Of a stretch of 64,000 nucleotides of DNA, positions 35,826 through 45,551 are shown in pieces (the stretch's first letter is position 1; each line of letters begins with the position of its first letter). A program made the position numbers and the translations under genes. The notes below the pieces were generated by a model that was given only the letters and a program-made list of their open reading frames with translations, had not been told where the DNA came from and made no database searches. The stretch is from Fremontodendron californicum. Its lineage: Eukaryota; Streptophyta; Magnoliopsida; Malvales; Malvaceae. The stretch is taken from NCBI GenBank assembly GCA_030761205.1, contig JAULJL010000025.1:4698001-4762000 (forward strand). The letters are read 5' to 3'.

Positions 35826-37727
35826 TATTCCTTGTAAAATTTTGTGATTATCTGGTTCATGAATAGCATCAATCATTGATAGTAGAAAAACAAAAATGAT
35901 GATAAGATATGACGGCCTTTAACACCATAAAGACGAAGGCACACACAACCAAAGCAAGGCTCGTGATTTGAACTTCTCAGAAACTTTGAGTTATTCTATT
36001 CTATGGACCACACCAACTGGACATCATCCGATGAAATCATGAAGCACATGCACATGGGACATTAACCTTTACGCTATCTAACGCGATAACCTCGGCCCCT
36101 TTCTGATGTAAAGCAATTTTTGTCCTTAATTATTACAGGGAATCCCATAGATATTGAGTGCTCAGTTTCAGATTGTTGCTTCCCTTCGGGATGATTTGGA
36201 CCACATATCAGTTTTAGTACATCATTGAAATGAAATAAGTGAGGACTTAAAAATAGGTGGCAAAAGTTGAGCCGGTTCCAAATATTTGTCCGATTCATGT
36301 GAATTCAGTTCGATTTGATTTAAAAAAAAAAAAAAAAAATCAATAATCTGAATTCGTTTAGATTGATCTGAACTCGAATTAATCTATCAATTTGATTCAA
36401 AACTGAATTGGTTCGAATCCAAATGATCTAAAATACTTACATGAAAAGATCCAAAATTAATTTAATATAATTTTAATTATAAAAATATTAATCTAATTAA
36501 AAATAATAAATATAAATATATAACATAAATTATTAATTTATTAAAATTTAATAACTTCAATTTTTTTTTTTTTACAATCTCTTTTCTTTACTATAAGTTT
36601 TCTTAATTATATTTTAAAAATTCCTTCCTTATTTTTACTCTAACAATATAAAATAAAAATAATTAAATAGATAAATAATTTTAAAAAATAATCAATAAAC
36701 CTATAAACTTTAAAAAATTAAGACTAAGTAAATGAAAATATTATAACACACGAGATCAACCAATTAAAATAGGAAAATTATCATCCCGAACGAAAAAAAA
36801 AAAAAAAAACTCAAAATATGATGGTATTATGAATAACTCAAAACCAAAATGATCCGAGATTGAAATGATCTTAATCTAAAATGATTTGAACCCAAATTGA
36901 TTCAAACCCGAAATGATCCAAATTTTTCTTGATCCAAATCCGACTTAACTCAAACTCAAAATAATCCAATTTTTTTTTTATTCAAAATGATCCGATCTAA
37001 AATAACTCAACCCAAACTCACGACGCATCCATTTTGACACTTTTAGAAATGGATAGAAGATATTTTTCAACTTTTGCAAGTGACTAATGTTCAGGCAAAT
37101 TTTAGACCAAATAGGAATGGTAGGTGATCTGAGTCTCTCTTTGCCATAACCACCAGCAATCATACAAATTTTGCGGTAAAACTTGTAGTTTCTCCTCGTT
37201 TAGCGACAGATTTGAGCAAGAAAAGTGATTTACAATAACCATTGCTTGCAAGAAAACCCGTTATTAGATCCCAAAAACTGGATTCTTAACAGTGAAAAAA
37301 GAGTGAATTGTTTTGTTGATGATCAGTTATGTAACTTCTGTTCTAAAAACCTAAAGCTTGATTAAACAGTAAGGAACGATAACAGAATCTATCAAGGCAC
37401 TCATAAGCTATTCCGGTGCTTTAAATTCCAAACAGAAAAGGAAGGCTAATTATGAGATTGTGCAGAACAAAGAACAAATATGCATTAATGATGAAGTCAA
37501 TCTGGTTTTCTAGCAGTTTTCTACTGAAATTTTCTCTTTCTTTCTTTCTTCTCATTCCTGCAAATTCATGTTGTTCTTGTCTCTCACTTTGGCTATATGT
37601 TGCTTACATGTATCATGCATGTAATAATTCAGGAATCTCTTTCTTCCATAATTATACCTCAGACTAACTAGACAAGATCCCCCATAACCAAAAGAAAAAC
37701 TAAAATAAGAAAGGAAAAAAATGACAA

Positions 37728-38111
37728 TCAAAGAAAAAGAAAAGGTGTTTTAAGCCTTGTTGAATGCTTTCTTTCCATGTCAGATCTATTACACTGTCTT
37801 CTCTCTGACGACCAACTCACCATCGTTGGTAGCAGCACCTCATGTGAAGCTCCGATGAGATATCTCTGCGTTAGATTTTGACATGTATTGCAAAGGAAGC
37901 ACCTGATGTGCCTGAGAGCTAAGAAATTAGCTTCATGAACCCATTTGTCGCATTTCCTACACAGATATGCATCATCAGCTTGGCAATATAAGGTAGCCCT
38001 GGAGTTGCACAGCTCACAATTCACCAAACCTGAAACCCCATTTGCATTAGGAGAGACACCCTCTTTCAGACAAGAACTTGATGTGTTTCCTTGTTCTAAA
38101 CCTTTGCACAT
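37728..38111 (-). CDS. Single B-box microprotein, BBX30/31 (miP1a/b) type
   Basis: An intronless 127-residue frame from ATG 38111 to the stop at 37728. It begins MCKGLEQ. One B-box zinc finger spans about residues 31-78: CELCNSRATLYCQADDAYLC, then RKCDKWVHEANFLALRHIRC, with the family's Cys/His/Asp ligands present. The protein ends KTPFLFL, the PF(V/L)FL tail by which Arabidopsis miP1a/b (BBX31/BBX30) recruit TOPLESS while dimerising with CONSTANS to repress flowering. There is no second B-box and no CCT domain, as expected for these microproteins. The role is inferred from the family. A LINE insertion starts about 330 bases upstream of the start codon, in the same orientation. Confidence 0.9.
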   Translation of the reverse strand: MCKGLEQGNTSSSCLKEGVSPNANGVSGLVNCELCNSRATLYCQADDAYLCRKCDKWVHEANFLALRHIRCFLCNTCQNLTQRYLIGASHEVLLPTMVSWSSERRQCNRSDMERKHSTRLKTPFLFL

Positions 38112-38440
38112 CTTTGGACGATCGAGAGTCAGAATGGAAATGGCTAAGAAGTTTGGGAGAAAATACCCAATATAAGGCTGGTGGCATGAGAAAATTATGA
38201 CCCAATATTCTTACACATGACATGAATGGTCACACTACATGACAAAATTGTCTCTGTTGTTTCTTCCTTAACTTTTTGCCCTTTTCCTCGAAAGTTCTTT
38301 GATATTAAAGCAAGTAAAAATTTTAAACTTGTGGTTGAGAAAATGCTTTTAAAAATGCTACTCCAACCCTGCTTGGCAAAAAAATAATCAAGGAATCTTA
38401 GGAATTAGGATGGGGCTCAATTAATTGTACCAAAAGGGGG

Positions 38441-38455
38441 TAATCACCAGTATTT
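38441..38455. repeat. LINE target-site duplication, left copy
   Basis: TAATCACCAGTATTT, identical to 44280-44294. It is followed at once by a T run, the complement of the LINE poly(A) tail. Confidence 0.93.
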
Positions 38456-38653
38456 TTTTTTTTTTTGGATAAGTAAGTGTTTTATTTATCCAGAAAGCAG
38501 TTAAACTGCTACATCCAACATCATGTGCAACATGTACTTAAGCTATACATACTTAAACAATACTTGAACAAAACTTAAGACCACTAATCAATCAGGGAAC
38601 AATAGCAACATACTTCAGCAATACTTAAAGCTATTCCAGAATGGACAAAGATC

Positions 38654-41600
38654 CTAGGAAAAAAGTGACAGTCCCCAATCTGCATCCAATCTTCGGTTCA
38701 CTTCATCAGGACTAATGTTCTTGAGCCCCAACAATCGCATTCTGATGATCTCTTTTATCTGCTCAATGATGGCTCCTTGTGTGGATTGAAGGCGATTAAA
38801 ACACCTATTATTTCTCTCCCTCCAGATCGAGTAAAGAAAGGCACTCCATGATAAACGCAAAATAACAGAAATGAGAGTTTTTCCTCTGATTCTGTTTACT
38901 GCCCATTGCAGCTCTGCTTGCCAGCTCCTTATGCTTCTATGAAGTTGACATAAGCATAGTATATGCCCCCAAATTTCCTTTGAATAGTCACATTCAAAAA
39001 ATATATGATTCCGGGTTTCTTGCTCAGTTTGACATAGCTCACATTTGCCATCCACCTCCATGCCCCATGACATCAATCTGTTCTTTGTAGGCAGTTTGTC
39101 CAATATAGCCATCCAAGCTACCAGTGCATGTTTAGGAATATGAAATGGAAACCAGATCAGTTTATCCCACTCCACCTTGTCCTGCCTAGGCCTGAGATCA
39201 TTTCAGACTTTAGCCACCATAAATCTGTTCCCAGGGAACTTCCAAGTTAGAGTACCATTCTGGTTGGAGGTGAACCTCAAAGCCAAAGCCCTCAGCTGAA
39301 GCATTTTACGCCATGTCCAGCTGCTTCCTGGGGAAGGTTGAACCTGCCACACTGTTCTTCCTTTCAGCACATAGGCATGAAGCCAGGCAATCCACAATGA
39401 ACCTGCCTGAGAGAGAAGTGCCCATAGGTGCTGAATAATGCAAGCCTTATTCCATATTCCCAAGTCTTTTAATCCAAGACCCCCCTCTGACTTTGGACAG
39501 CAAATGGAACTCCATTTGACTCTTGCTCCCTTAGCTGAGTCATCTCTTCCTTTCCAGAAGAACCTGCTGCATAATTGATTAATTCTTTTAAGAACAGCCT
39601 TAGGCAATACAAAGTGCCTGCACCAAAAATTGGACACATTAAAAAGAACAGATTGAATGAGCTGAAGCCTTCCTGCATAGGATAACATGCGTGCTGCCCA
39701 GCCATTGATTCTCTGAGTAATTCTATCGATCAAAGGAGAACAATCCTTTTCAGAGAGTCTTCTTGTGACCAAAGGGATCCCAAGGTACCTAACAGGTAGT
39801 TTGCCAAGTTTAAACCCTGTCAACTCTTGCATCTCAAGTAGAGTGGTCCTACTAACACCAGAGGAGAAGACTTCACTCTTGGAAGGGTTTAATTGCAAAC
39901 CAGAAATGGTATAAAAGTAATGGAGAATACCCTGTATGCCCACAACAGAATCCAAGTTACCCTTTGCAAAAATCAGCAGATCATCTGCAAAGCACAGGTG
40001 AGTAAGCTTGATTCTGTGACATTTAGGATGGTAGCTGTAAACTCCATGAAGAGCCCCTGCATCCAGAAGTCTGGATAAAACATTCATAGCAATGACAAAA
40101 AGATAAGGAGAGAGAGGGTCTCCCTGCCTTAACCCCTTTGCTCCTTCAAAGTACCCTACTAATCCTCCATTAAGAGAAATTGAGAACTTTGGGGAAGTGA
40201 TGCATGCCTTGATCCATCCTATGAACTTATCAGGCAATCCATAAACTGATAAAACAGTGAGAATGAAGTCCCAATTTAATGAATCAAAAGCTTTTTGGAG
40301 ATCAATTTTCATTGCAAAACGGGGGGATAAGGTTGCTCTTCCATACCCTTTGACCAGTTCCTGAGCCATGAGAATATTATCTGAGATGCTTCTCCCTGGT
40401 ATGAAGGCACTCTGATTGCTGGAGATCATAGTAGGAAGGAGTGGAGTGAGCCTGGCAGTGATGATCCTGGTAATACATTTATAAATGACAGAGCAGCATG
40501 AAATAGGCCTGAAGTCCTTCATATGATTAGGATTCTGGAATTTTGGGACAAGAGCAATACATGTAGAGTTAAAGACTGATATCCTGCTCCCTGATTGAAA
40601 GAAGGATAAGATTGCTGCAGTGACATCCTCTTCCACAATAGGCCAAGCAGTTTTAAAAAACTGTGCAGTGTATCCATCTGGCCCTGGGGCTTTGTCCCCA
40701 TTCTGCTCAAACATGGCTCTTTTCACCTCCTCTTTTGTAACAGCCTTAGCTAAATTGTCCTTAGCTTCAGCAGGCAAGGCAGGCTGAATAAGTTCAGTAA
40801 GAAGCTCCCTAGGGCAGTCTGTGACCTGTTTGTCCTCAGTCCCAATCAACTTCTGAAAGAACCTTACAGCCTCCTTTGAAATTTGGCCGAAATCTTCCAA
40901 CTTCCTTCCTTCATCATCATAGAGGACTCTGATGGATTGCTTGCTATGCTTTGCTGACACCATTTTATGGAAATAATGAGTGTTCTGATCCCCCTCCTGC
41001 AGCCATTTTATCCTTGATTTCTGCCTGTAATAACTTTCCTCAGCCTTTTGGAGTTCCATCAATTCTGCATAGAGTCTTCTTTCTGTTTCAACAAGAGTAT
41101 TAGATGGCCTTTGATGCAGATTGATCATCTGCATGCTCTCCAATTCTTGCCTTTTATCTTGAACCTTCCCTGAAATGTTGCCATATATGGCCAGGTTAAA
41201 TGCCCTCAGTACTGCCTTTAATCTCTTCAATTTGTGGAATAGAGTGGTCATAGGATTGCCAATGAAAGGCTCTTGCCAAGAGTTTTCCACAATGTTCAGG
41301 AACTCTGGATTCCTAGTCCAGAAATTAAAAAACCTAAATGGCTTTGGGGGAGAATGAGCAGTCAAGTTCATCTTTATGTATGCTAGGCGGTGATCAGAAA
41401 CCATTGGAGCCAAAAACTCAACAAATGAGTGAGCAAACTGTGTATGCCAGCAATCATTCACCAAAACCCTATCAAGCTTTTTAGCCAAGTAAGCATCAGT
41501 TTGGTGGTTGGACCAAGTGAATGCTGGTCCAGTACTGGTATGATCAAACACTGATAGCTGTGTCAAGCAGTCCTGAAAATCCTTCATATCAGAGGTAAGC

Positions 41601-42067
41601 ATGTAGGAGCCATTGAAATCTGAGCTTTCATGTGGTCTTGCTATAACATTGAAATCTCCAGCCAAAAGCCAAGGAGAGCCATCAATTCTGCCTTGAATGT
41701 CCTGAAGATGGTGCCAAAGCCTTCTTCTACTTATGCCTTCATTGCTTCCATAAATTGCTGTAATGTAGAACCTGGTAGAATTATAAGTGGTGCAGCATGT
41801 AATGCTCTGATCAGATGTTGCAATAAGATCAACCTGCATCTGATTTCTCCATAGGAACCATATTCTCCCATTATAAGCTTCTAAGTAGTTGTGATGTAGC
41901 TTCCATCCCTGAAAGAGCCTATCTACTATAGCTGGCATGTTTTGTTGTTTCACTCTTGTTTCCAGTAAGCAAACAAGGTCTGCCTTCAGGCAGTTTATTC
42001 TCTGTATAATACTTTTCTGCTTTTGAGGGTTGTTTAGCCCCCTAGTATTCCACACTATAAAATTCAT
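38654..42067 (-). CDS. LINE ORF2: endonuclease / reverse transcriptase (one in-frame TGA)
   Basis: A single frame of about 1137 codons from ATG 42067 to 38654, broken only by TGA at 39203-39205 (..MVAKV*NDLRPRQDK.., probably TGG in the parent). Domains in order: apurinic-like endonuclease (residues about 1-225: MNFIVWNTRGLNN, LLETRV, LLAGDFNVI, SDHRLAY); reverse transcriptase (about 440-720: GDKAPGPDGYTAQFF, IDLQKAFDSLNWDF, GLRQGDPLSPYLFVIAMNVL, catalytic CFADDLLIF); zf-RVT zinc-binding domain after the TGA (CELCQTEQETRNHIFFEC). It nicks target DNA and copies the element's RNA. The ATG overlaps the ORF1 stop as ATGA. The stop removes the zinc domain, so this copy is probably not fully autonomous unless read through. 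Confidence 0.9.
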
Positions 42068-43584
42068 GAAAGTTGAGGGGGGGTCACTCCAGAGGCAGGT
42101 AAAACTGCCTTACCTCTTTTCCCCTTGTCAATGGGCCCTTTCTTCTTATTCTTCAAGGCTTTCATCAAGTCTGCAACTCCTGCTGCTGCTGCCCTTTGCT
42201 TCTTAGGAGAGTTTGGAAGGATTTCCACCAATTGTTCCTCCTCTCTCCATTGCTCAGAGCCACTAGTTTGTCCAGGGTCTACATTTGTCCTCTCTGAGTC
42301 ACTCAGGATGTCAAATCTGTTTTGGGAACCAGCTAATACTGACTTATTGCTTTTCTGTATGCTTCTGCTTCCTCTCCCTTTACTGCCCTCATTAACTTCT
42401 GTTTCCTTCATACTTGCCTCTTTCTGTTCTTGAGCCATAGGCAGGGCACTGCTTTCAACTTCTACGCTGCTTGTAGCCTGTGCATCATGTTTTGACAGTT
42501 CTGCTTTAGGCCCCTCCTTTGGAATCCAAACTTTGGTAGCCCCTACAGGCTGTTTGGTGCAATTTCTGTCTGTATGCCCAAACAAATTGCAATGCTTGCA
42601 TTTTGGAGGGTACCAAGGGATATCCACAGCAACATTTGCAATAGTGCCATCACATAACTCAACATTAATACATTTTGGGATGGGGACATCCACTGCAATC
42701 TCCACACATACCTTTGCATAGGCCAATCTCTGTTGGCTGGCAGTGATTCTATCCATATACAATGGAGTTCCTAGGGCACTAGCAATATAGCTGAGGCCAC
42801 GTCTGGTGTACAATTCCAGAGGAACTCCTCCCAAATGGATCCAAACAGGTAATTTCTTCAAATTAAACTCTAATGATTTCATACCTGGCTCCCATTTTCT
42901 CAGAATGAGTGGCTTATTCTGAATGTGCCAAGGTCCCTGCTCAAGAACCCATTCTCTGGTGTCAGCATTCGGAAATTGGATTAGGTATAAGTTCAGGCCA
43001 GCAGATTTGATCACCACTGCTCCATTCTTTCCCCATAACATGTTGGCAAGTCTCTGAAATGTGCTGAAGTTTGGTGCCTTGCCAACAAACTGTGCCACAA
43101 CTGAGTTCATCCACACAGTTGCTCCTTCTTCAAAAACCTCAGCTGGAGGTTTGATGGTGATGGATCCATTTGAGTGTTGAGGTGGGAAAAACAGCAACGA
43201 TTGATCGGAGGAGATTGTGAAGAGCTTCTTCCAATCAAAATTGGTCTTGACTGATGCCACGTCAGCAAACGTGGTTGTAACTAACTTTTCTGGAATGTGC
43301 AAGCGCTCCGTAACTGTCTCACGATCCTCTCGAACATTGGATAATTCAGTATTTGGATCTCCATTGATGAGATCATGAGAACCTGGTTCGTTGTTGAGAG
43401 CAACAGAAACCACTGTAGAACCTTCTTTTCTCATGCCAGGATCCATACTCTTCATCTGTTCCAAAAGAGCCTCAGCATCCTCTTTCTTGAAACACAACCC
43501 AAGTGATTTTTCAGTTGAAACACCCGAAACGAACGCGAATTCCTCCTCTGAAATACTGAAAGCATAAACCGGAACCCCAACCAA
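42064..43584 (-). CDS. LINE ORF1: DUF4283 and zinc-knuckle RNA-binding protein with a foreign N-terminus
   Basis: An open frame of about 506 codons; the first ATG is at 43455 (residue 44 of the frame) because the upstream part lacks one. The first 65 residues look like a Tic22-like protein, not a LINE (see 43390-43596). Then comes the DUF4283 region (WKKLFTISSDQSLLFFPP, AGLNLYLIQFPNADTREWVL, GPWHIQNKPLILRKWEPGM) and a CCHC knuckle CKHCNLFGHTDRNC. A basic, low-complexity tail (KKQRAAAAG, KNKKKGPIDKGKRGK) follows. It probably coats the LINE RNA. It ends TGA inside the ATGA shared with ORF2, suggesting coupled termination and reinitiation. Confidence 0.85.
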   Translation of the reverse strand: MVGVPVYAFSISEEEFAFVSGVSTEKSLGLCFKKEDAEALLEQMKSMDPGMRKEGSTVVSVALNNEPGSHDLINGDPNTELSNVREDRETVTERLHIPEKLVTTTFADVASVKTNFDWKKLFTISSDQSLLFFPPQHSNGSITIKPPAEVFEEGATVWMNSVVAQFVGKAPNFSTFQRLANMLWGKNGAVVIKSAGLNLYLIQFPNADTREWVLEQGPWHIQNKPLILRKWEPGMKSLEFNLKKLPVWIHLGGVPLELYTRRGLSYIASALGTPLYMDRITASQQRLAYAKVCVEIAVDVPIPKCINVELCDGTIANVAVDIPWYPPKCKHCNLFGHTDRNCTKQPVGATKVWIPKEGPKAELSKHDAQATSSVEVESSALPMAQEQKEASMKETEVNEGSKGRGSRSIQKSNKSVLAGSQNRFDILSDSERTNVDPGQTSGSEQWREEEQLVEILPNSPKKQRAAAAGVADLMKALKNKKKGPIDKGKRGKAVLPASGVTPPQLS

Positions 43585-43596
43585 TCTCTCAAGGCA
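43390..43596 (-). other. Captured fragment of a Tic22-like host gene, in frame with LINE ORF1
   Basis: The frame LVGVPVYAFSISEEEFAFVSG followed by KKEDAEALLEQMKSMDPGMR and KEGSTVVSVALN closely resembles, from memory, the plant Tic22-like family (chloroplast import related; compare AT5G62650, ..GVPVYALSNS.. and ..EEDAEALL..MKSMDP.MRK.GSKVV..). It stops abruptly at VALN, where the LINE sequence resumes. It has the same orientation as the LINE and abuts an A-run at its 5' side. Confidence 0.72.
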
Positions 43597-43601
43597 GCCG
43601 C

Positions 43602-43657
43602 TTTTTTTTTTTTTTTTTTTTCAAATCAATCTGGTTTTTTTTTTTTTTTTTTTTTTT
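43602..43657. repeat. Twin T-runs with repeated CAAATCAATCT
   Basis: Two runs of about 20-23 T, each followed by caaatcaatct. On the minus strand this is AGATTGATTTG plus A(n), twice, just upstream of the Tic22-like piece. It looks like a polyadenylated end used twice, or a slippage duplication. Confidence 0.8.
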
Positions 43658-43679
43658 CAAATCAATCTTCCATACCTCA

Positions 43680-43766
43680 GCATCCTCTTCCCGTTCTCGG
43701 TCCCGCTCTTACTCTGGCTCAGACTCCAAGTCCAGCTCTCGCTCTCGGTCCAGATCTTCCTCCTAA
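43680..43766 (+). other. Captured RS-domain fragment of a splicing factor
   Basis: Plus-strand codons give ASSSRSRSRSYSGSDSKSSS and RSRSRSSS then TAA. This is an arginine-serine domain like the N-terminus of plant SR45/RNPS1-type factors. It is antisense relative to the LINE. Serine/arginine repeats are low-complexity, so the donor gene is uncertain. Confidence 0.55.
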
Positions 43767-43774
43767 GTCCAGCT

Positions 43775-44050
43775 CAGATCTGCGATAATTGTAGCACAGA
43801 ACCGGTTTCCGTTCGATGCGCAACCGATAATTTGGTGCTTTGTCAAGAGTGTGATTGGGACGCGCACGGTAGTTGCTCTGTTTCAGCCGCACACGATCGC
43901 ACCCCTGTGGAAGGGTTTTCTGGTTGTCCCTCGGCTCTGGAGATGGCTTCGGCTTGGGGATTCGATCTTGAAGAGAAGAAACAGTCGGATCAGAGCTGGA
44001 ACAGGTGTCACCAAGAGTTGATGATGCCGACGGTGGAGCCGTGGGTCTGA
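43775..44050 (+). other. Captured second B-box of a CONSTANS-like gene (COL13-15 type)
   Basis: A plus-strand frame reads QICDNCSTEPVSVRCATDN, LVLCQECDWDAHGSCSVSAA, then HDRTPVEGFSGCPSALEMA and SAWGFDLEEKK, ending at TGA 44050. It has the Cys/Asp/His pattern of B-box 2 and the following GFSGCPSALE motif of COL13-15. The first B-box and CCT domain are absent. It joins the RS fragment about 8 bases away at a shared agatct microhomology. It lies inside the LINE duplication, so it moved with the element. Confidence 0.85.
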
Positions 44051-44279
44051 GAATGTAATGCCCAGATCTCAAAGAGCTTGAAGGGTCCTCTTGCCCAGAT
44101 CTCAAAGAAGTTTGGTTGCGGCTGCGGTCAGTAGCTTGGCTTGAGAAATGGAAGCAGATGTGGCTCGGTTTTGTCGTTGGACGAGGAAGCAAAGCAAGAG
44201 CAACAAATTGAAATTTTGGGGCGGCAAAGGATGGTGAAAAAGGTTGGAAGCAGTGATTTTTTTTTTTTTTTTCTTTTTT

Positions 44280-44294
44280 TAATCACCAGTATTT
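44280..44294. repeat. LINE target-site duplication, right copy
   Basis: TAATCACCAGTATTT, identical to 38441-38455. Joining the two flanks gives the uninterrupted pre-insertion site. Confidence 0.93.
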
Positions 44295-45261
44295 GAGGAC
44301 TGCAATAATTTTGAAAAAAAAGGAAAAAGTTAAACATTGATTAAGCTAGCCAAAGCTTTATGAGATGCCCTGAAGGAATGTTATGAGCCATGATTTTTGT
44401 TGTTGAAGTTGAGTGGTTAACAAGTCAATTTTAGTTTACCAAAGAAACACGTTTGTTGTATGGCCAAGAATTAAAGCTCTCTTGTAGGGCTGGTACCCCA
44501 CCAGCTAGCAAGGCTCTCAATTCTCATCACCTGCAGTTCTTTTGTGGGATGCAGCAGGAGAAAACACTTGGAAAGCTGATTTAAGTCTATTTTCTTTTTT
44601 CTTGTCCACATGTTGGTTTTGCGTTGATACACTAGTCCACTTGTATGGTTCAAACTTGAAAGCTTTTTCCTCTTATATGCCGTCCATTTTTTGAGTTTGT
44701 TGACTTCCAGAATTCTGAAAATTAAAAACCTATTTTAATGGACAAAAACCATTCAAAACCATTCATTTGACAGATCAGGATTCAAATTGTGATTCACGTT
44801 TATAGTAGTTACGGATATAATAAATATTATCGCGATTAATTACGATAAAAATCGATTGTGAATATCGATAAAAAAAAATCAAATTCATAAAATAATGATC
44901 ATAACATCGCATTCTAATTACTATTTAAATTCTTAATAAAAACCACTTCATTTTTAAAAGAGCAGAGCAGACACAAATATTTATGGTTTAATAGTCAAAT
45001 ATGATTCCTCTTTATTCCAAGTTTCAACCCATTTTCGCAACACAATATGAAAACATAATCATAATTCATGGGGTTAATCATCGTATCTTTTAACTGTTGT
45101 TCCGAATTGAAATGCGTGATATTGAGCAGTTGAGTCGAGGGGGTAATCCCTTCCATTCCCACACGCCAGCCGATCAACCGGTCCTATCCAATGTTGAAAA
45201 AGAAAAGAAAAAAAAAAGGTGGTGTCTGTCATGTTACGTACTTATGTCGAAAAGTGGGAAC

Positions 45262-45551
45262 TAGACCTGCTCACGGGCCGGACAGCCCGCCCGACCCGGC
45301 AGGTCTGGCCCGTATTGGGTCGGGCCTGGGCAGAATATTTTGTGTTCCGGGTTGGCCCGGGCCGGAACAGTAATTTTTATTATAATAATAATATTTTATT
45401 TAATTTTAATTATAAAAAAATTAATTAAAAAAATTATTTTTTTATTCTAATGAATAATGTTTCGAGCCTAAACGGACGAGACTGGGCGATCCAGGACCGG
45501 ATCTAGACAAAAAAAAAAAATCGGACCGCGACCCGACCATGAGCAACTCTA
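45262..45551 (+). mobile_element. hAT-type MITE family 2, copy 2 (290 bp)
   Basis: Starts TAGACCTGCTCACGGGCCGG and ends GACCATGAGCAACTCTA. It has a perfect duplication gtgggaac (45254-45261, 45552-45559) and the same length as the copy at 28820. Confidence 0.92.

Larger units (their letters stand above)
32807..37727. other. Intergenic, no functional gene seen
   Basis: Holds two family 1 MITEs (33711, 34689), a 144-bp duplication (35501, 35682), a (TA)n run, and an AT-rich decayed repeat at about 36250-37040 whose outer ends read gtggcaaaag and, inverted, gtgtcaaaat. No exon series was recognised. Confidence 0.6.
38456..44279 (-). mobile_element. Full-length LINE carrying captured host sequences
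   Basis: A minus-oriented non-LTR retrotransposon of 5.8 kb bounded by a perfect 15-bp duplication. Its 3' end is the poly(A) at 38466-38456. It holds ORF2 (38654-42067) and ORF1 (42064-43584). Upstream of ORF1 is a composite of A-runs (read on the minus strand) at 43657-43635, 43621-43602 and 44279-44256 that separate non-LINE segments: a Tic22-like piece fused to ORF1, and, in antisense, an RS-domain piece and a CONSTANS-like B-box piece. The intact duplication implies one recent insertion event for the whole block. Confidence 0.92.

Noticed and set aside
38654..39175. Separate zf-RVT protein gene
   Set aside because: It is in the same frame as ORF2 and separated from it by a single TGA; its apparent start is an internal GTG.
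43719..44192. Minus-strand 157-codon frame in the LINE 5' region
   Set aside because: It is antisense to the RS and B-box fragments, which match known protein families on the plus strand.
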